A DNA stretch of 64,000 nt from Ruegeria haliotis (GCF_013377785.1 NZ_JABXWT010000012.1:57305-121304), one strand, 5' to 3'. Shown: positions 26,143 to 35,691, numbered from the stretch's first letter. Notes: generated by a model from the letters alone, not told the origin. Translations and numbers: made by a program.

Positions 26143-27399
26143 ATGTCTTTGATGAAGTCCTGGGTCGTCTCGGCCAATGACGCGACCCACCCGTTTCCAC
26201 TGAACAACCTGCCGTATGGCGTGTTCTCGACCGAAACGACCGAGCCCCGGTGCGGTGTCGCCATTGGCGACATGATTTTCGACGTCACCGCCGCCGAAGC
26301 CGATGGACTCATTATACTGTCTGACGAGCCGCTCTTCGACCTGCCTTTCTGGAACCCGCTAATGGACGAGGGCCCCGCCGTTTGGGCGGCGCTTAGGGAC
26401 CGGCTGATCACTCTGTTGGCTGAAGGGTTCGACCAACAGCACAAAGTCGAAGCGTTGTTGGTGTCACAGGACGGCGCGGAATTGCACATGCCGTTCGCCG
26501 TCAGCGAATACACCGATTTCTACGCCGGTCGCCACCATGCCCAGAACGTCGGCACCATGTTCCGTGGACCGGAAAATGCGCTGCCGCCGAACTGGCTGCA
26601 TATTCCCATTGGCTATAACGGCCGCGCCTCCTCGGTCGTGGTCTCTGGCACGGATATCCGCCGCCCGTGGGGACAATTGAAATCCCCCGATCAGGACCGA
26701 CCTGCCTTTCTGCCCAGCCGCCGGTTTGATATCGAGCTCGAAATGGGGGCCATCGTCGGAACACCTTCGGACGGCCCGATTACCGTTCAGGAAGCGGATG
26801 ACCACATCTTTGGTTATGTTCTTCTGAACGACTGGTCCGCGCGCGACATTCAGGCATGGGAGTACCAGCCCCTTGGCCCGTTTCAATCCAAAGCAACTGC
26901 GACCTCAATCTCTCCGTGGATCGTGACCAAAGCCGCTTTGGAACCATTTCGCTGCGACACGCCGACGCGTGAGGTCGAGTTGCTGGATCACCTCAAGAAC
27001 TGCGGTCCGATGCTCTATGATATCGACCTGGCAGTGACGATGGCACCCGAAGGTAAAACCGCCACCATCATTACACAAACCAACTACCGCGAGATGTACT
27101 ATTCCGCCGCGCAGCAATTAGCCCATCACACCACATCCGGCTGCCCGATGAATACCGGCGACCTGCTTGGCTCGGGCACGATCTCAGGGCCCACCAAACC
27201 GGAACGCGGCTCGCTGCTGGAACTCAGCTGGGGCGGCAAAGAACCCCTGACGCTGGACACAGGCGAAACCCGCAGCTTTATCAAGGATGGCGACACCCTG
27301 ACCCTGACAGGCGCGGCCAAAGGCGAGGGCTACACAATCGGGTTCGGCACTTGCACCGGCACCATCCTGCCCGCAGTCGAGGACCCTTACAAAAGGTAA
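26143..27399 (+). CDS. fahA: Fumarylacetoacetase
   Basis: Hydrolase of 418 residues that splits fumarylacetoacetate to fumarate and acetoacetate. The catalytic His is in DFYAGRHHAQNVGTMFRG. The metal carboxylates lie in DFYAG, FDIELEMGAIVG and LLNDWSARDIQAWE. The substrate-contacting Lys is in FQSKATATSISPW. The start ATG at 26143 has GGAGAAAAG just upstream; a second ATG three codons later is possible. It lies 64 bases after hmgA. Confidence 0.96.
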   Translation: MSLMKSWVVSANDATHPFPLNNLPYGVFSTETTEPRCGVAIGDMIFDVTAAEADGLIILSDEPLFDLPFWNPLMDEGPAVWAALRDRLITLLAEGFDQQHKVEALLVSQDGAELHMPFAVSEYTDFYAGRHHAQNVGTMFRGPENALPPNWLHIPIGYNGRASSVVVSGTDIRRPWGQLKSPDQDRPAFLPSRRFDIELEMGAIVGTPSDGPITVQEADDHIFGYVLLNDWSARDIQAWEYQPLGPFQSKATATSISPWIVTKAALEPFRCDTPTREVELLDHLKNCGPMLYDIDLAVTMAPEGKTATIITQTNYREMYYSAAQQLAHHTTSGCPMNTGDLLGSGTISGPTKPERGSLLELSWGGKEPLTLDTGETRSFIKDGDTLTLTGAAKGEGYTIGFGTCTGTILPAVEDPYKR

Positions 27400-27486
27400 C
27401 GCGTTACCTTTCATCTTTTCCCAAATACTCCCGCCGGAGGCATCCAACCTCTACCACTGGCGAAACGACAAAAGGATCGAAACCAC

Positions 27487-28437
27487 ATGGCCAAGGCATT
27501 CGCGTCTCAGGCAGATATGGCGGAAAAGAAAATCTCGTTCACCGAAGTCGGCGAAGACCTTTACGCGTTCACCGCCGAGGGCGACCCGAACTCGGGTGTC
27601 ATCATTGGAGATGACAGCGTGATGATCATCGAGGCGCAAGCCACCCCGCGTCTGGCCAACAAGGTGATCGAGTGTGTCCGCGCAGTCACCGACAAGCCGA
27701 TCACCCATTTGGCGCTGACGCACTACCATGCCGTCCGCGTTCTGGGCGCCAGTGCCTTTGGCGCACAACAGATCCTGATGTCCGATACAGCCCGCGCCAT
27801 GGTCGTTGAACGGGGGCAGGAAGACTGGGACAGCGAATTTCAGCGCTTTCCCCGCCTGTTCAAAGGGTATGAGAGCATTCCCGGGCTGACTTGGCCGACC
27901 ACCACATTCAGCGACACGATGTCCGTCTACCTGGGTAATCGCCGCATCGACCTGATGCATCTGGGCCGCGCCCACACAGCGGGCGATATTGTGATCCATG
28001 TGCCAGACCAGAACGTGATGTTCACCGGCGACATCGTCGAATACCACTCGGCCTGCTACTGCGGCGACGGTCACTTCAACGACTGGGGCGATACGCTGGA
28101 TCAGATCAAATGGTTCGACGTGGATGCCATCGCGCCGGGCCGGGGCGATGCTCTGATCGGCAAGAACATGGTGAACGCGGCCATCGAAAACACCCGTGAT
28201 TTCATCAGCAGCACCTACCGTCCGGCGGCCAAGGTGGCCGCGCGGGGTGGGTCGCTGAAACAAGCCTGGGACGCGGTGCGCGCTGAATGTGACCCCAAAT
28301 TCGCGGATTATGCGATCTACGAGCACTGCCTGCCCTTCAACGTCGCGCGCGCCTATGACGAAGCGCGCGGCATCGACACCCCCCGCATATGGACCGCCCA
28401 GCGCGATCTTGAGATGTGGGAGGCGTTGCAGGGATAA
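27487..28437 (+). CDS. MBL-fold protein with altered metal site
   Basis: Metallo-beta-lactamase fold protein of 316 residues. The first metal motif, normally HxHxDH, reads THYHAVRVLG (about 79-88), so the Asp and last His are replaced by Val and Arg. The next ligands look present: LGRAHTAGD (His) and VMFTGDIVEY (Asp). The final His position reads PGRGDAL with Arg. It may bind one metal or none, and its hydrolase role in the pathway is unproved. It sits between fahA and the flavin hydroxylase gene and is co-directional with both. GC content and codon use match its neighbours. Confidence 0.82.
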   Translation: MAKAFASQADMAEKKISFTEVGEDLYAFTAEGDPNSGVIIGDDSVMIIEAQATPRLANKVIECVRAVTDKPITHLALTHYHAVRVLGASAFGAQQILMSDTARAMVVERGQEDWDSEFQRFPRLFKGYESIPGLTWPTTTFSDTMSVYLGNRRIDLMHLGRAHTAGDIVIHVPDQNVMFTGDIVEYHSACYCGDGHFNDWGDTLDQIKWFDVDAIAPGRGDALIGKNMVNAAIENTRDFISSTYRPAAKVAARGGSLKQAWDAVRAECDPKFADYAIYEHCLPFNVARAYDEARGIDTPRIWTAQRDLEMWEALQG

Positions 28438-28548
28438 GGAAAAACAGGCGACTTTGATCCAGATCGTTTTGCCGAAAGGGAATCGGTGAAACCATACCGC
28501 GAAGCCAACGGCCACTGCCGTAGGCGCATCAGGTTTGGGGGGAAGCCC

Positions 28549-30159
28549 ATGAACAAGATCTTCGACGTTCCACTTTACGCCTTTGACCGCAGCCCGGATC
28601 AGGACGCCGTGACGCCAGTTCGGCACAAGGTAATTCTCATCGGCGCGGGGCCAGTCGGACTGGCCGCTGCCATCGATCTGGCACAACAAGGTGTCGAGGT
28701 GGTGGTGCTGGATGAAAACGACAAGGTCAGTTTTGGAAGCAGGGCAATCTGTTTCTCCCAGCGCACACTGGACATCGCAAATCGGCTGGGTTGCGGGCAA
28801 CCGCTGCTCGACAAGGGTGTTCGATGGGATCGGGGCAAAGTCTTCTTCGACAATCGCCAGGTCTATGACTTCAATCTGCAACCCGATGAAGGGGTAGCTA
28901 ATCCAGCCTTCATAAACCTGCAGCAATACTATCTGGAACAGGTTCTGGTGGAACGCGTGCAGGCCTTGCAGGCCGAAGGCGCACCCATCGAAATACGGGG
29001 GCGCAACAAGGTCGGGGCCATTGGCACCCATGACGATCATGTTCGGCTGGAAGTTGAAACCCCGGAAGGGCCCTATACGGTCGAGGCCGATTGGCTGATC
29101 GCATGTGACGGCGCCAACTCCTCGGCCCGCAAGATGCTGGGGATTGATTTCGAAGGGCGTATTTTCGAGGATAACTTCCTGATTGCAGATGTGATCATGG
29201 AGGCTGACTTTCCGTCGGAACGCTGGTTCTGGTTCGATCCACCTTTCAACCGAGGACAATCAGCGTTGCTGCACAAACAGCCGGACAACGTTTGGCGCAT
29301 TGACCTGCAATTGGGCTGGGACATCGACAAAGAGCGTGAAAAACGCCCTGAAAACGTGATCCCACGTCTTAAGGCGATGTTGGGTGAAGATGTCGAATTC
29401 CAGCTGGAGTGGGTCTCGATCTACACGTTCCAGTGCCGCCGGATGGAAGATTTTCGCCGGGGCCGCGTGTTGTTCGCTGGTGACAGCGCACATCAGGTCA
29501 GCCCGTTCGGTGCAAGGGGCGCCAATTCGGGCCTGCAGGACATCGACAATCTGGGCTGGAAGCTCAAGCTGGTGATCGATGGCAAAGCACCGGACAGCCT
29601 GTTGGACAGTTATAACGTCGAGCGCGTCCAGGGCGCAGACGAAAACATTCAGTGTTCCAGCCGGTCCACCGATTTTATCACGCCGAAATCCCAGATGTCC
29701 CGCCTGTTGCGAGACGCAGTTCTGGATCTCAGTGAGCATTACGAGTTTGCCCGCCCGCTGGTGAATTCCGGCCGGTTGAGCGAACCATGCACCTATGACG
29801 GATCCTCGCTGAACTCGGCCGATGCGCTGAACGGGCCCACCCAGACGCGCCCCGGATCGGTCTGCCCGGATGCGCCAATGGGTGACGCGTTTCTGCTGCC
29901 AATGCTTGCGGGAAAATATACACTGCTTACGATAGACGCAGATGCCCCGGATATGTTGGTAGAAGACGGAATCGAGGTCACACGACTTGCCCTATCCGTC
30001 AAGGATGACCCATCAATGGCCCTCAAAAACCGGTATCTGGGCAAAGCCGATGGCGCGGTCTATCTGATCCGCCCGGATCAGTATGTCGCTGCGCGGCGCG
30101 ACAGCTATGAAGAAAATGCCTTTCGACAGGCAATCCGCCGGGCCAGTGGTAAGGAGTAA
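28549..30159 (+). CDS. FAD-dependent aromatic hydroxylase (MhpA/MhaA-like)
   Basis: Flavoprotein monooxygenase of 536 residues from ATG 28549. The dinucleotide fold KVILIGAGPVGLAAAIDLAQQG (about 27-48) binds FAD, DWLIACDGANSSARKMLG holds the DG motif, and RGRVLFAGDSAHQVSPFGARGANSGLQD holds the GD motif. Such enzymes put an OH on phenolic acids using NAD(P)H and O2. The place directly before a 65-residue DUF2783 gene and inside the homogentisate operon suggests a two-component 3-hydroxyphenylacetate 6-hydroxylase like MhaAB of Pseudomonas putida. Other ring substrates are possible. Confidence 0.85.
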   Translation: MNKIFDVPLYAFDRSPDQDAVTPVRHKVILIGAGPVGLAAAIDLAQQGVEVVVLDENDKVSFGSRAICFSQRTLDIANRLGCGQPLLDKGVRWDRGKVFFDNRQVYDFNLQPDEGVANPAFINLQQYYLEQVLVERVQALQAEGAPIEIRGRNKVGAIGTHDDHVRLEVETPEGPYTVEADWLIACDGANSSARKMLGIDFEGRIFEDNFLIADVIMEADFPSERWFWFDPPFNRGQSALLHKQPDNVWRIDLQLGWDIDKEREKRPENVIPRLKAMLGEDVEFQLEWVSIYTFQCRRMEDFRRGRVLFAGDSAHQVSPFGARGANSGLQDIDNLGWKLKLVIDGKAPDSLLDSYNVERVQGADENIQCSSRSTDFITPKSQMSRLLRDAVLDLSEHYEFARPLVNSGRLSEPCTYDGSSLNSADALNGPTQTRPGSVCPDAPMGDAFLLPMLAGKYTLLTIDADAPDMLVEDGIEVTRLALSVKDDPSMALKNRYLGKADGAVYLIRPDQYVAARRDSYEENAFRQAIRRASGKE

Positions 30160-30164
30160 GCAAC

Positions 30165-30362
30165 ATGTCTGATCTGATCCTCACACCGAATATCAACGAT
30201 GCGGACGGTTTTTATGCAGGACTTTTGGCCGCGCATGACGGGCTGGACAAGGCCGAAAGCGATGCGCTTAATGCACGGCTGGTGCTGGTTCTGGCCAATC
30301 ATGTCGGAGATAACTCCATCCTGACGCAAGCGCTCCAAGCCGCGGCGCTGACCGACAGGTAA
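30165..30362 (+). CDS. DUF2783 small protein, possible hydroxylase coupling partner
   Basis: Protein of 65 residues with NINDADGFYAGLLAAHDGLDKAESDALNARLVLVLANHVGD; soluble and helical, of the DUF2783 family. It starts 5 bases after the flavin hydroxylase stop codon, so the two products are very likely made together. The size and place fit the small coupling subunit of two-component aromatic hydroxylases that stops unproductive NADH use. This role is inferred only from context and size. Confidence 0.75.
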   Translation: MSDLILTPNINDADGFYAGLLAAHDGLDKAESDALNARLVLVLANHVGDNSILTQALQAAALTDR

Positions 30363-30385
30363 ATCACATCGCACGGAGGTTCCGA

Positions 30386-31024
30386 GTGAGCGACGTCGTA
30401 CTCTATGACTATTGGAGGTCCTCTGCCAGCTACCGGCTACGGATCGCACTGAATTTGGCCGGGATCGCATATCGTGCCGTTGTCGTAGATCTGCTGAATG
30501 GTGAGCAAAGAAAAGACACACATCTGTCACGTAACCCGCAAGGGCTGGTACCTGTGTTGGAAATCGATGGGCTGCAACTGACGCAATCTCTGGCCATCCT
30601 CGACTATCTGGACCAGACACGACACCTGAACCTGCTGCCCCACGACCCGGCCGCACGTGCCAAAGTGCAGGCGCTGGCCCACTCCATCGCAGTGGACATT
30701 CATCCTGTCTGCAACCTGTCGGTTGCCAAATACGCAACCACGCTCAGTGGCAATGACCCGGGAATGCCCGCTGAATGGATGCAGCATTTTATTCAGCCCG
30801 GCTTAGAGGCGTTCGAGGCTTTGCTGGGTGGGTTTGAACAGTCACCGTTTTGCACCGGCCCACAGCCCGGTCTGGCCGATATCTGTCTGATACCACAGAT
30901 CTACAATGCCCGCCGGTGGCAGGTCGATCTGTCGGACATGCCGCGCCTTTTGCAGGTCGAAGCCGCCTGCGCAGGCCACCCCGCTTTTGCGGCCGCACAT
31001 CCTAATGCACACGCCCCCACATAG
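30386..31024 (+). CDS. maiA: Maleylacetoacetate isomerase
   Basis: Zeta-class glutathione transferase of 212 residues that isomerises maleylacetoacetate to fumarylacetoacetate with glutathione. The N-terminal motif YDYWRSSASYRLRIALNLAG contains the catalytic SSxxxR pattern. LVPVLEIDGLQLTQSLAILDYLD is the glutathione-binding domain, and the C-terminal helical part ends FAAAHPNAHAP. The start is GTG 30386 with ACGGAGG upstream. It completes the hmgA-maiA-fahA route to fumarate and acetoacetate. Confidence 0.95.
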   Translation: MSDVVLYDYWRSSASYRLRIALNLAGIAYRAVVVDLLNGEQRKDTHLSRNPQGLVPVLEIDGLQLTQSLAILDYLDQTRHLNLLPHDPAARAKVQALAHSIAVDIHPVCNLSVAKYATTLSGNDPGMPAEWMQHFIQPGLEAFEALLGGFEQSPFCTGPQPGLADICLIPQIYNARRWQVDLSDMPRLLQVEAACAGHPAFAAAHPNAHAPT

Positions 31025-31110
31025 TGGCTGCACAGCCTCTGTGTACACGTATGGGTGTCATTGAATGTGGATTGGATCTAGCTTTGCCTCAACAGGCAAA
31101 AGAGGTCCAG

Positions 31111-31440
31111 ATGTCAGAGATCACCGGCTACCACGCACATGTCTATTTCGATGCCGACACGCAAGCGACGGCTCAACAGATTTGCGAAGAGGCCGCCCGC
31201 CTCTTTCCGGTTCAAATGGGCCGCATGCACGCGCGCAACGTTGGTCCGCATGCGCGCTGGAGTTGCCAGTTGGGCTTTGCCGCAGATGCGTTTGATCGGG
31301 TTATCCCCTGGCTGATGCTGAACCGACAGGGGCTGACAATCTTCACCCATCCGGAAACCGGCGACCACCTTACCGATCACCGCGACCATGCATTCTGGAT
31401 GGGCGAGATGCTGGAACTGGATTTGTCGATCTTTGACTGA
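31111..31440 (+). CDS. DOPA 4,5-dioxygenase-like protein
   Basis: Protein of 109 residues of the DOPA dioxygenase-like family. It begins MSEITGYHAHVYFDADT, has the repeated His pattern (GYHAHVYF, GPHARWSCQLGF, FTHPETGDHLTDHRDHAFWMG) that could bind iron, and ends LDLSIFD. Family members cleave catechol rings or have unknown roles. The frame is open upstream to 31024, but ATG 31111 with AAAGAGG upstream fits the family. As last gene of the homogentisate group it might act on related catechols. Confidence 0.82.
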   Translation: MSEITGYHAHVYFDADTQATAQQICEEAARLFPVQMGRMHARNVGPHARWSCQLGFAADAFDRVIPWLMLNRQGLTIFTHPETGDHLTDHRDHAFWMGEMLELDLSIFD

Positions 31441-31528
31441 CGTCTGATCTTTCAGCTTGGGTCCTAAGTTCCAGATGCAAATTGGAGCAGTGATCACATC
31501 TGGCACGACGGGCAGGCATCCAAATCAG

Positions 31529-32293
31529 TCAGCCAGTGTCCTTTTCCACCAATACGCGTCTGGCGCTACCGCGGGCCGCATCCGTCACAACAGTCACGCG
31601 GCCCAGATCTTCCAGTTCCTGAATGCCCTGAGCTGCCACACGTGCGCGTAGATCAAGTATGATCTTTCCGTCATCAGACACTCGCGTGCGAAAAAACCTC
31701 TCGTATGTATCAATTGGGTAGTGGAAGCCGCAGGAGATGAAGCTCATCGCCAAGTCGATTGACGGTCCATCGCACACATCATCGTATTTCGGGTTTAGAC
31801 ATTCAATGTCGTTTGGGTCTACCCCATTGCCTGTCAAAAACGCTTTGGCGACGCTGAGGTCTGAATACGCTGCCCCCTTTTCATGAAAACCAAAATGCTT
31901 CTCATCTGAGATTTCCAAATCAATCAGCGTTATGCGGCAGCGCTGATCTTTCCAAAGAAACAGGTCGAAAATAGCATATCCACACCCGATATCGGCAACA
32001 GAAGTCGGCGAAATCTGATCAATCGTGGCCTTGAGCTGCAAGTACTCCAAGAAGATGATCGCTGCCGCCCTGCGGGCCAACTCATCGCCTTGGGCTTCAA
32101 CGTGAGCCAGGAGAGGCGCAGGATTGCCGACAGACCATGCTCTTATCAATCTGCCGGAACGCGGCACATCATGCAGAATCTCGGACCTTTGCAGGGCGAA
32201 ATTCAGAATATCGTTCTTGGAAAATGCATCCAGATTCAAAGCTTGGATTTCCGGCCGTTTGACGGCGTCCATCATTTCTTCGACAGAGATCAT
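31529..32293 (-). CDS. SAM-dependent methyltransferase-like protein
   Basis: Protein of 254 residues from ATG 32293, which has AGGA upstream; the frame is open further. A class I methyltransferase glycine motif VADIGCGYAIFDLFL lies near 100-114, followed by ITLIDLEI at the end of the second strand, which would bind the AdoMet ribose. SFISCGFHYPIDTYERFF resembles the acceptor region of small methyltransferases acting on sugars or lipids. No close family is recognised. The gene stands between maiA and an acyl-CoA synthetase and has somewhat lower GC than its neighbours. Confidence 0.6.
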   Translation of the reverse strand: MISVEEMMDAVKRPEIQALNLDAFSKNDILNFALQRSEILHDVPRSGRLIRAWSVGNPAPLLAHVEAQGDELARRAAAIIFLEYLQLKATIDQISPTSVADIGCGYAIFDLFLWKDQRCRITLIDLEISDEKHFGFHEKGAAYSDLSVAKAFLTGNGVDPNDIECLNPKYDDVCDGPSIDLAMSFISCGFHYPIDTYERFFRTRVSDDGKIILDLRARVAAQGIQELEDLGRVTVVTDAARGSARRVLVEKDTG

Positions 32294-32408
32294 CGATTGT
32301 TCCTGATGCAAAATGTGCTGTGGCGTACCGCGCGCAAAGTCCTTTGCCAGTATATGCAAGTATCGGAACTTGTTCGCAAACAAAGACTGGAGTCCGGCTG
32401 TTCGGTGC

Positions 32409-34040
32409 CTACGCTAGCGCTCGCGCCTGATCGCGCAGCGCGAATTTCTGAACCTTGCCGGTTGATGTTTTGGGCAAAGTACCAAACACCACCGTTTTGG
32501 GCGCTTTGAAATGGGCCATGTTGTCCCGGCAAAACGCAATCAGCTCTGCCTCAGTCACGGTGGCATCCGGTTTCAGCTCGACAAAGGCGCAAGGTGTTTC
32601 ACCCCATTTCTCATCTGGGCGAGCGACTACGGCGGCCTCCATCACGGCGGGGTGTTTGTACAAAATACCCTCAATCTCAACAGAGGAGATATTCTCGCCC
32701 CCCGAGATAATGATGTCCTTGGACCGGTCTTTCAGCGCGATATAGCCGTCGGGATGCATCACACCCAGATCGCCGGATGCAAACCAGCCGCCGGTGAATG
32801 CTTTGTCCGTGGCCTCGGGGTTCTTCAGATACCCTTTCATCACCACATTGCCCTGCATGAAGATCTCACCCATGGTTTCACCATCGGCCGGTACAGGCTC
32901 CAACGTGTCCGGGTCAGCTACCATCAGACCCGACAGTGCCGTGTACCGCACCCCTTGGCGCACCTTCAGCGCGGCGCGCTCATCGGGTTCTTTGATATTC
33001 CACTCGTCCTTCCATGCACACACCACTGACGGCCCGTACGTCTCGGTCAGGCCATAGACATGGGTCACTTCAACGCCCATTGCCTCCATCGCTTCGATCA
33101 CGGCGGCGGGCGGCGGAGCGCCGGCCGTCATCACCTTGATCTGGTGATCGAAATCCTTCAGGTGATCCGGCGCATGGGCCAGCATGTTCAGCACAATCGG
33201 CGCGCCACAAAAATGCGTGACCTTTTCATCTCGGAACGCGGCGTAGATCGGTTCGGCCCGCACCGCCCGCAGACAGACCGAGATGCCAGCGTTGGCCGCC
33301 ATGGCCCAGGGAAAACACCAGCCGTTGCAGTGAAACATCGGCAACGTCCAGAGGTAGACCGAGTGCTTCGGCATGTCCCAATCGAGGATATCCGACTGCG
33401 CATTCAGGGCCGCCCCCCGGTGGTGATAGACAACGCCCTTGGGGTTGCCTGTGGTACCGGAGGTGTAATTCAGCGTGATCGCGTCCCATTCATCGCCGGG
33501 CAGGGACCAGGCGTAATCCGGATCGCCCTCGGCCAACAGCGCATCATAGGTTAGTCCACCCAGCCTCTCGCCGCCGTCAAAGCTGGGGTCTTCGATATCG
33601 ACAATCAGAAGATCGGGGCGGTCGACCTGTTTCAACGCTTCTTTGACCACGCTCGAAAATTCGGGATCGACCAGCAGCACTTTGGCCTCGGCATGACCCA
33701 GAATGAAGGCGATGACTGGCGCATCCAGACGTGTGTTAATCGCATTCAGCACCGCGCCCGCCATGGGCACGCCAAAATGCGCTTCGTACAGTTCGGGAAT
33801 GTTGGCGGCAATGATCGACACCGTGTCGCCGAGCCCGATGCCGCGCGCAGACAGAGCGCTCGCCAGGCGGCGGCAGCGGGCATAAGTTTCGGCCCAAACA
33901 TACCTGCGTTCGCCGTACACGACCGACGGGTAATCCGGGTATACATGCGCCGTGCGTTCGATAAAGCTGAGCGGGGACAGAGGCGTGTAATTTGCACCAC
34001 ATTTGTCCAAATGACGCTTGTAGATGTTTGTGGCTATCAT
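32409..34040 (-). CDS. Acyl-CoA synthetase (AMP-forming)
   Basis: Adenylate-forming ligase of 543 residues from ATG 34040, the family start (MIATNIYKRHLDK); the frame is open to 34100. The ATP loop is LNYTSGTTGNPKGVVYHHRG, the A5 motif VYGLTETYGP, A7/A8 SGDLGVMHPDGYIALKDRSKDII, and A10 KTSTGKVQKFALR with the catalytic Lys. It is of the medium-chain or aryl/methylthio acyl class. The related DmdB enzymes act in DMSP breakdown, but the substrate cannot be fixed here. It diverges from the taurine aminotransferase gene. Confidence 0.9.
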   Translation of the reverse strand: MIATNIYKRHLDKCGANYTPLSPLSFIERTAHVYPDYPSVVYGERRYVWAETYARCRRLASALSARGIGLGDTVSIIAANIPELYEAHFGVPMAGAVLNAINTRLDAPVIAFILGHAEAKVLLVDPEFSSVVKEALKQVDRPDLLIVDIEDPSFDGGERLGGLTYDALLAEGDPDYAWSLPGDEWDAITLNYTSGTTGNPKGVVYHHRGAALNAQSDILDWDMPKHSVYLWTLPMFHCNGWCFPWAMAANAGISVCLRAVRAEPIYAAFRDEKVTHFCGAPIVLNMLAHAPDHLKDFDHQIKVMTAGAPPPAAVIEAMEAMGVEVTHVYGLTETYGPSVVCAWKDEWNIKEPDERAALKVRQGVRYTALSGLMVADPDTLEPVPADGETMGEIFMQGNVVMKGYLKNPEATDKAFTGGWFASGDLGVMHPDGYIALKDRSKDIIISGGENISSVEIEGILYKHPAVMEAAVVARPDEKWGETPCAFVELKPDATVTEAELIAFCRDNMAHFKAPKTVVFGTLPKTSTGKVQKFALRDQARALA

Positions 34041-34261
34041 CCGCTGGCCCTTCCAATTTGCACCATGCGTGACTTGAGCATAAAGTTGGACATCTGACAA
34101 ACCCGTAGAAATACGACGCGCTGGCTTACTGGCGATACGGGATGATACAATCTGGCCCTATCTACTATGGGCTATTCGCGGTGATCTGAAGTATCTGAAA
34201 CACATGCAGGGATGTGGTGTTTCCATATCCCGTGCACCGCACCTCATTGAAAGGACTTGTC

Positions 34262-35659
34262 ATGGACGGCACGTTCAACGAAAACGATCTCTCCCGTGTG
34301 ATTGAGGCCGACCGCGCCCATATCTGGCACCATCTGATCCAGCATAAACCTTTTGAAACCAACGACCCGCGTATCATTGTCGAAGGCAAGGGCATGCGCG
34401 TCTGGGATCAGAATGGGAAAGAACATCTGGATGCCGTCTCGGGCGGGGTTTGGACTGTCAACGTCGGCTATGGCCGCGAATCCATCGCCAAGGCAGTTTA
34501 CGACCAACTGATGAAGCTGTGCTATTTCGCCAATTCCGCCGGGTCGATCCCCGGATCGATCTTTGCCGAAAAGCTGATCGACAAGATGCCGGGCATGAGC
34601 CGGGTGTATTACACCAACTCAGGATCGGAGGCGAACGAGAAGGCCTTTAAAATGGTCCGGCAGATCGCGCATAAGCGCTATGGTGGCAAGAAGACCAAGA
34701 TCCTGTATCGCGACCGCGACTATCACGGCTCGACCCTGGCAACGATGTCGGCGGGTGGTCAGGACGAGCGGACCGCGCAATACGGCCCCTTTGCGCCTGA
34801 TTTCGTGCGTGTGCCGCACTGCATGGAATACCGCAAGCACGAGCTGGGTCACGAGGACCTGTCCGGCGAAGCATTTGGCAAGGCCGCCGCCGATGCCATC
34901 GAAGAGGTGATCCTGCGCGAAGGCCCCGAAACCGTTGGTGCGCTGTGCCTCGAACCGGTGACCGCAGGGGGTGGTGTTATCGAAGCGCCCGAAGGTTATT
35001 GGGAGCGTGTGCAGGAGATCTGCAAGAAATACGACGTGCTGTTGCATATCGACGAAGTTGTCTGCGGCGTTGGTCGCACCGGCACCTGGTTTGGTTATCA
35101 GCAATACGGCATCAAACCGGATTTCGTGACCATGGCCAAGGGCGTTGCCTCGGGCTATGCCGCAATTGCCTGCATGGTGACCACCGAGGAAGTCTTTGAC
35201 ATGTTCAAGGACGATGCCTCGGACCCGATGGGTTATTTCCGCGACATCTCTACCTTTGGTGGCTGCACTGCCGGTCCGGCCGCCGCGATCGAGAACATGC
35301 GTATCATCGAAGACGAGAATCTGCTGGGCAACTGCACCGACATGGGTGCACACATGACAGCCAACCTTCAGGCGCTGATGGAAAAGCACAAGGTCATCGG
35401 CGACGTGCGCGGCAAGGGCCTGTTCCTGGGCGCCGAGCTGGTCGCAGACCGCTCGACCAAGGAACCGGTGGATGAGAAACTGGCACAGGCGGTTGTGGCC
35501 GATTGTATGAACCAGGGCGTCATCATCGGCGTCACCAACCGTTCTATCCCCAGTCGCAACAACACGCTGTGCTTCTCGCCAGCGCTGATCGCCACGGCGG
35601 ATGACATCGACCAGATCACTGACGCGGTGGATGGTGCGCTGGGGCGTGTATTTGGCTGA
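34262..35659 (+). CDS. tpa: Taurine:pyruvate aminotransferase
   Basis: Class III PLP aminotransferase of 465 residues that turns taurine (or hypotaurine) and pyruvate into sulfoacetaldehyde and alanine. The N-terminal region (IEADRAHIWHHL, LDAVSGGVWTVNVGYGRES) and the active-site TMAKGVASGYAAIACMV with the PLP Lys match this subgroup closely. VYYTNSGSEANEKAF, HIDEVVCGVGRTGTWFGYQ and RDISTFGGCTAGPAA are also kept. The ATG at 34262 is chosen over one 48 bases upstream because GAAAGGA lies just before it. No sulfoacetaldehyde acetyltransferase is near, and the gene ends at a terminator. Confidence 0.9.
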   Translation: MDGTFNENDLSRVIEADRAHIWHHLIQHKPFETNDPRIIVEGKGMRVWDQNGKEHLDAVSGGVWTVNVGYGRESIAKAVYDQLMKLCYFANSAGSIPGSIFAEKLIDKMPGMSRVYYTNSGSEANEKAFKMVRQIAHKRYGGKKTKILYRDRDYHGSTLATMSAGGQDERTAQYGPFAPDFVRVPHCMEYRKHELGHEDLSGEAFGKAAADAIEEVILREGPETVGALCLEPVTAGGGVIEAPEGYWERVQEICKKYDVLLHIDEVVCGVGRTGTWFGYQQYGIKPDFVTMAKGVASGYAAIACMVTTEEVFDMFKDDASDPMGYFRDISTFGGCTAGPAAAIENMRIIEDENLLGNCTDMGAHMTANLQALMEKHKVIGDVRGKGLFLGAELVADRSTKEPVDEKLAQAVVADCMNQGVIIGVTNRSIPSRNNTLCFSPALIATADDIDQITDAVDGALGRVFG

Positions 35660-35691
35660 TACCGCCAACGGCTTTTAACAATCGAGACAAC

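Noticed and set aside
27451..29259. Long minus-strand open frame (602 codons) opposite the MBL-fold and hydroxylase genes
   Set aside because: It mirrors two clearly coded genes with strong family motifs, shows no domain of its own and results from GC-rich third positions.
34619..35668. Minus-strand open frame opposite tpa
   Set aside because: Shadow of a well-supported aminotransferase gene.
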